NCBI RefSeq assembly: GCF_030813415.1
Contig: NZ_JAUSUF010000002.1
Location: 1-64,000, forward strand
Direction of reading: 5' to 3'
DNA length: 64,000 nucleotides
Source of the DNA: Eubacterium multiforme
GTDB taxonomy: Bacteria > Bacillota > Clostridia > Clostridiales > Clostridiaceae
The translations under genes were made by a program, and so were the position numbers. The notes under the pieces were generated by a model. It was not told the DNA's origin and searched no databases. It saw only the letters and a list, made by a program, of their open reading frames with translations. This document shows, one piece after another, positions 63,354-64,000 of the stretch; the first letter of the stretch is position 1, and the number at the start of each line of letters is the position of its first letter.

Positions 63354-63911
63354 ATGAGTAAAGACATTCTTAAAAATGCTGAAGAGAAAATGAAAAAAAC
63401 AATAAGTGTTTTAGAAAGTGATTTATCAACAATGAAGGCTGGAAGAGCTAATCCAACAATGCTTGACAGAATTCAAGTTGAATATTATGGAAGTATGTGC
63501 CCAGTTAATCAAGTGGCAAACATATCAGCTCCAGAACCAAGAGTTCTTCAAATAACTCCTTGGGAAACAACACTTTTAAAAGACATTGAAAGAGCTATAC
63601 TTACTTCAGATTTAGGATTAAATCCTTCAAATGATGGTGCTGTTATTAGATTAATAATACCAGAATTAACAGAAGAAACTAGAAAGAATTTAGTTAAAAA
63701 CGTTAAAAAAGCTGGAGAAGATTCAAAAATTGCTTTAAGATCAGTTAGAAGAGACTCTAATGATAAAATCAAGTCTTTAAAGAAAGACGGAGATATTACA
63801 GAAGACGAAACTAAGAGATTAGAAGATGATATTCAAAAGGTTACAGATAAATTTGTAAAAGAAATTGATAAAATAATAGAAGAAAAAGAAAAAGAGATAA
63901 TGTCAATTTAG
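63354..63911 (+). CDS. frr: Ribosome recycling factor
   Basis: Splits post-termination ribosomes together with EF-G. The 185 residues contain the helical-bundle hallmark LSTMKAGRANPTMLDRIQVEYYGS and LRSVRRDSNDKIKSLKKDGDITEDE. Size is exactly typical. Ribosome site AAAGGAGG. Confidence 0.98.
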   Translation: MSKDILKNAEEKMKKTISVLESDLSTMKAGRANPTMLDRIQVEYYGSMCPVNQVANISAPEPRVLQITPWETTLLKDIERAILTSDLGLNPSNDGAVIRLIIPELTEETRKNLVKNVKKAGEDSKIALRSVRRDSNDKIKSLKKDGDITEDETKRLEDDIQKVTDKFVKEIDKIIEEKEKEIMSI

Positions 63912-63916
63912 TTTAA

Positions 63917-63949
63917 GTAAAAAACCTGCTCTTTAGCAGGTTTTTTATA
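63917..63949 (+). terminator. Intrinsic terminator after frr
   Basis: AAAAAACCTGCT, loop CTTT, AGCAGGTTTTTT. It separates frr from uppS. Confidence 0.85.
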
Positions 63950-63976
63950 CTAACAAAAGAGTGGGGAGGAAAACTC

Positions 63977-64000
63977 ATGCTTAAGTTTTTTAAAGGGGAA
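63977..64000 (+). CDS. uppS: Start of isoprenyl transferase (undecaprenyl diphosphate synthase), truncated by window end
   Basis: Only eight codons (MLKFFKGE) are visible, from ATG 63977 behind GGGGAGG (63963-63969). The identity is inferred from the conserved pyrH-frr-uppS order and the short basic/aromatic start seen in UppS proteins; nothing in eight residues proves it. Confidence 0.6.

Noticed and set aside
1-64000. Mobile elements, CRISPR arrays, tRNA or rRNA genes
   Set aside because: I looked for transposase genes, spaced repeats and tRNA-like cloverleaf sequences and saw none; gene order matches the Bacillus core throughout.

Overview
The window is a low-GC, gene-dense chromosome segment from an endospore-forming Clostridium, most like Clostridium perfringens and relatives. 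This rests on strong A/T codon bias, the SpoIVA, SpoVM and YlbJ sporulation genes, RemA, CodY, C+ zinc-type L28/L32 proteins and an order that closely follows the Bacillus subtilis yloC-to-frr region. The species was not tested by any search. I see no IS, prophage, CRISPR, tRNA or rRNA. It is a core housekeeping region, and the unusual items are small genes, leader RNAs and one broken gene.

Layout. 1-924 is the 3' end of a methionine gamma-lyase. 1258-5379 is a phosphate uptake operon (pstS-pstC-pstA-pstB-phoU) behind TTTAAC-type direct repeats. 5718-8029 carries der and gpsA, followed by spoIVA (8229-9704). 9835-11431 holds a small BECR-nuclease-like protein and an L-asparaginase with a structured leader RNA. 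11547-13072 is a guanine riboswitch with its PbuG-type permease.

13217-28453 is a long co-oriented run: yicC, remA, gmk, rpoZ, coaBC, priA, def, fmt, a YugP metallopeptidase, rsmB, rlmN, prpC, prkC, rsgA, rpe, thiN and a 23-codon spoVM. rpmB then lies on the opposite strand (28522-28713). 28910-34762 has an Asp23 protein, a FakA-like DAK2 protein, recG, rsmD, coaD and a coiled-coil protein. ylbJ and tmcAL are on the minus strand (34752-37178). pta-ackA follow with an upstream CodY-box-like site, then yceD-rpmF-plsX and acpP.

41988-50731 holds rnc, a radical SAM protein, a 30-residue membrane peptide, smc, ftsY, ylxM, ffh, rpsP and khpA. 50896-54320 is rimM-trmD, rplS, rbgA and rnhB. 54437-60630 contains yraN (minus), comM, dprA, topA and codY. 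60847 to the end is rpsB, tsf, pyrH, frr and the first codons of uppS.

The genes mostly serve translation (initiation, rRNA/tRNA modification, ribosomal proteins, SRP targeting), nucleotide and cofactor synthesis, lipid synthesis, DNA repair and sporulation. Main points for a second look: (1) smc has a single in-frame TAA with both halves otherwise in one frame; (2) the asparaginase gene follows a compact four-helix RNA and terminator with mutually exclusive pairings, which I cannot assign to a known riboswitch class; (3) recG appears to use ACG as its start codon and lies just behind an intrinsic terminator; (4) rnc is preceded by a long hairpin that could be an RNase III self-cleavage site; (5) two genes too short for routine calling (spoVM and a one-helix membrane peptide before smc) are present. 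Several starts were moved downstream from the longest possible reading frame because the Shine-Dalgarno sequence often contains an in-frame GTG (AGAGGTG).
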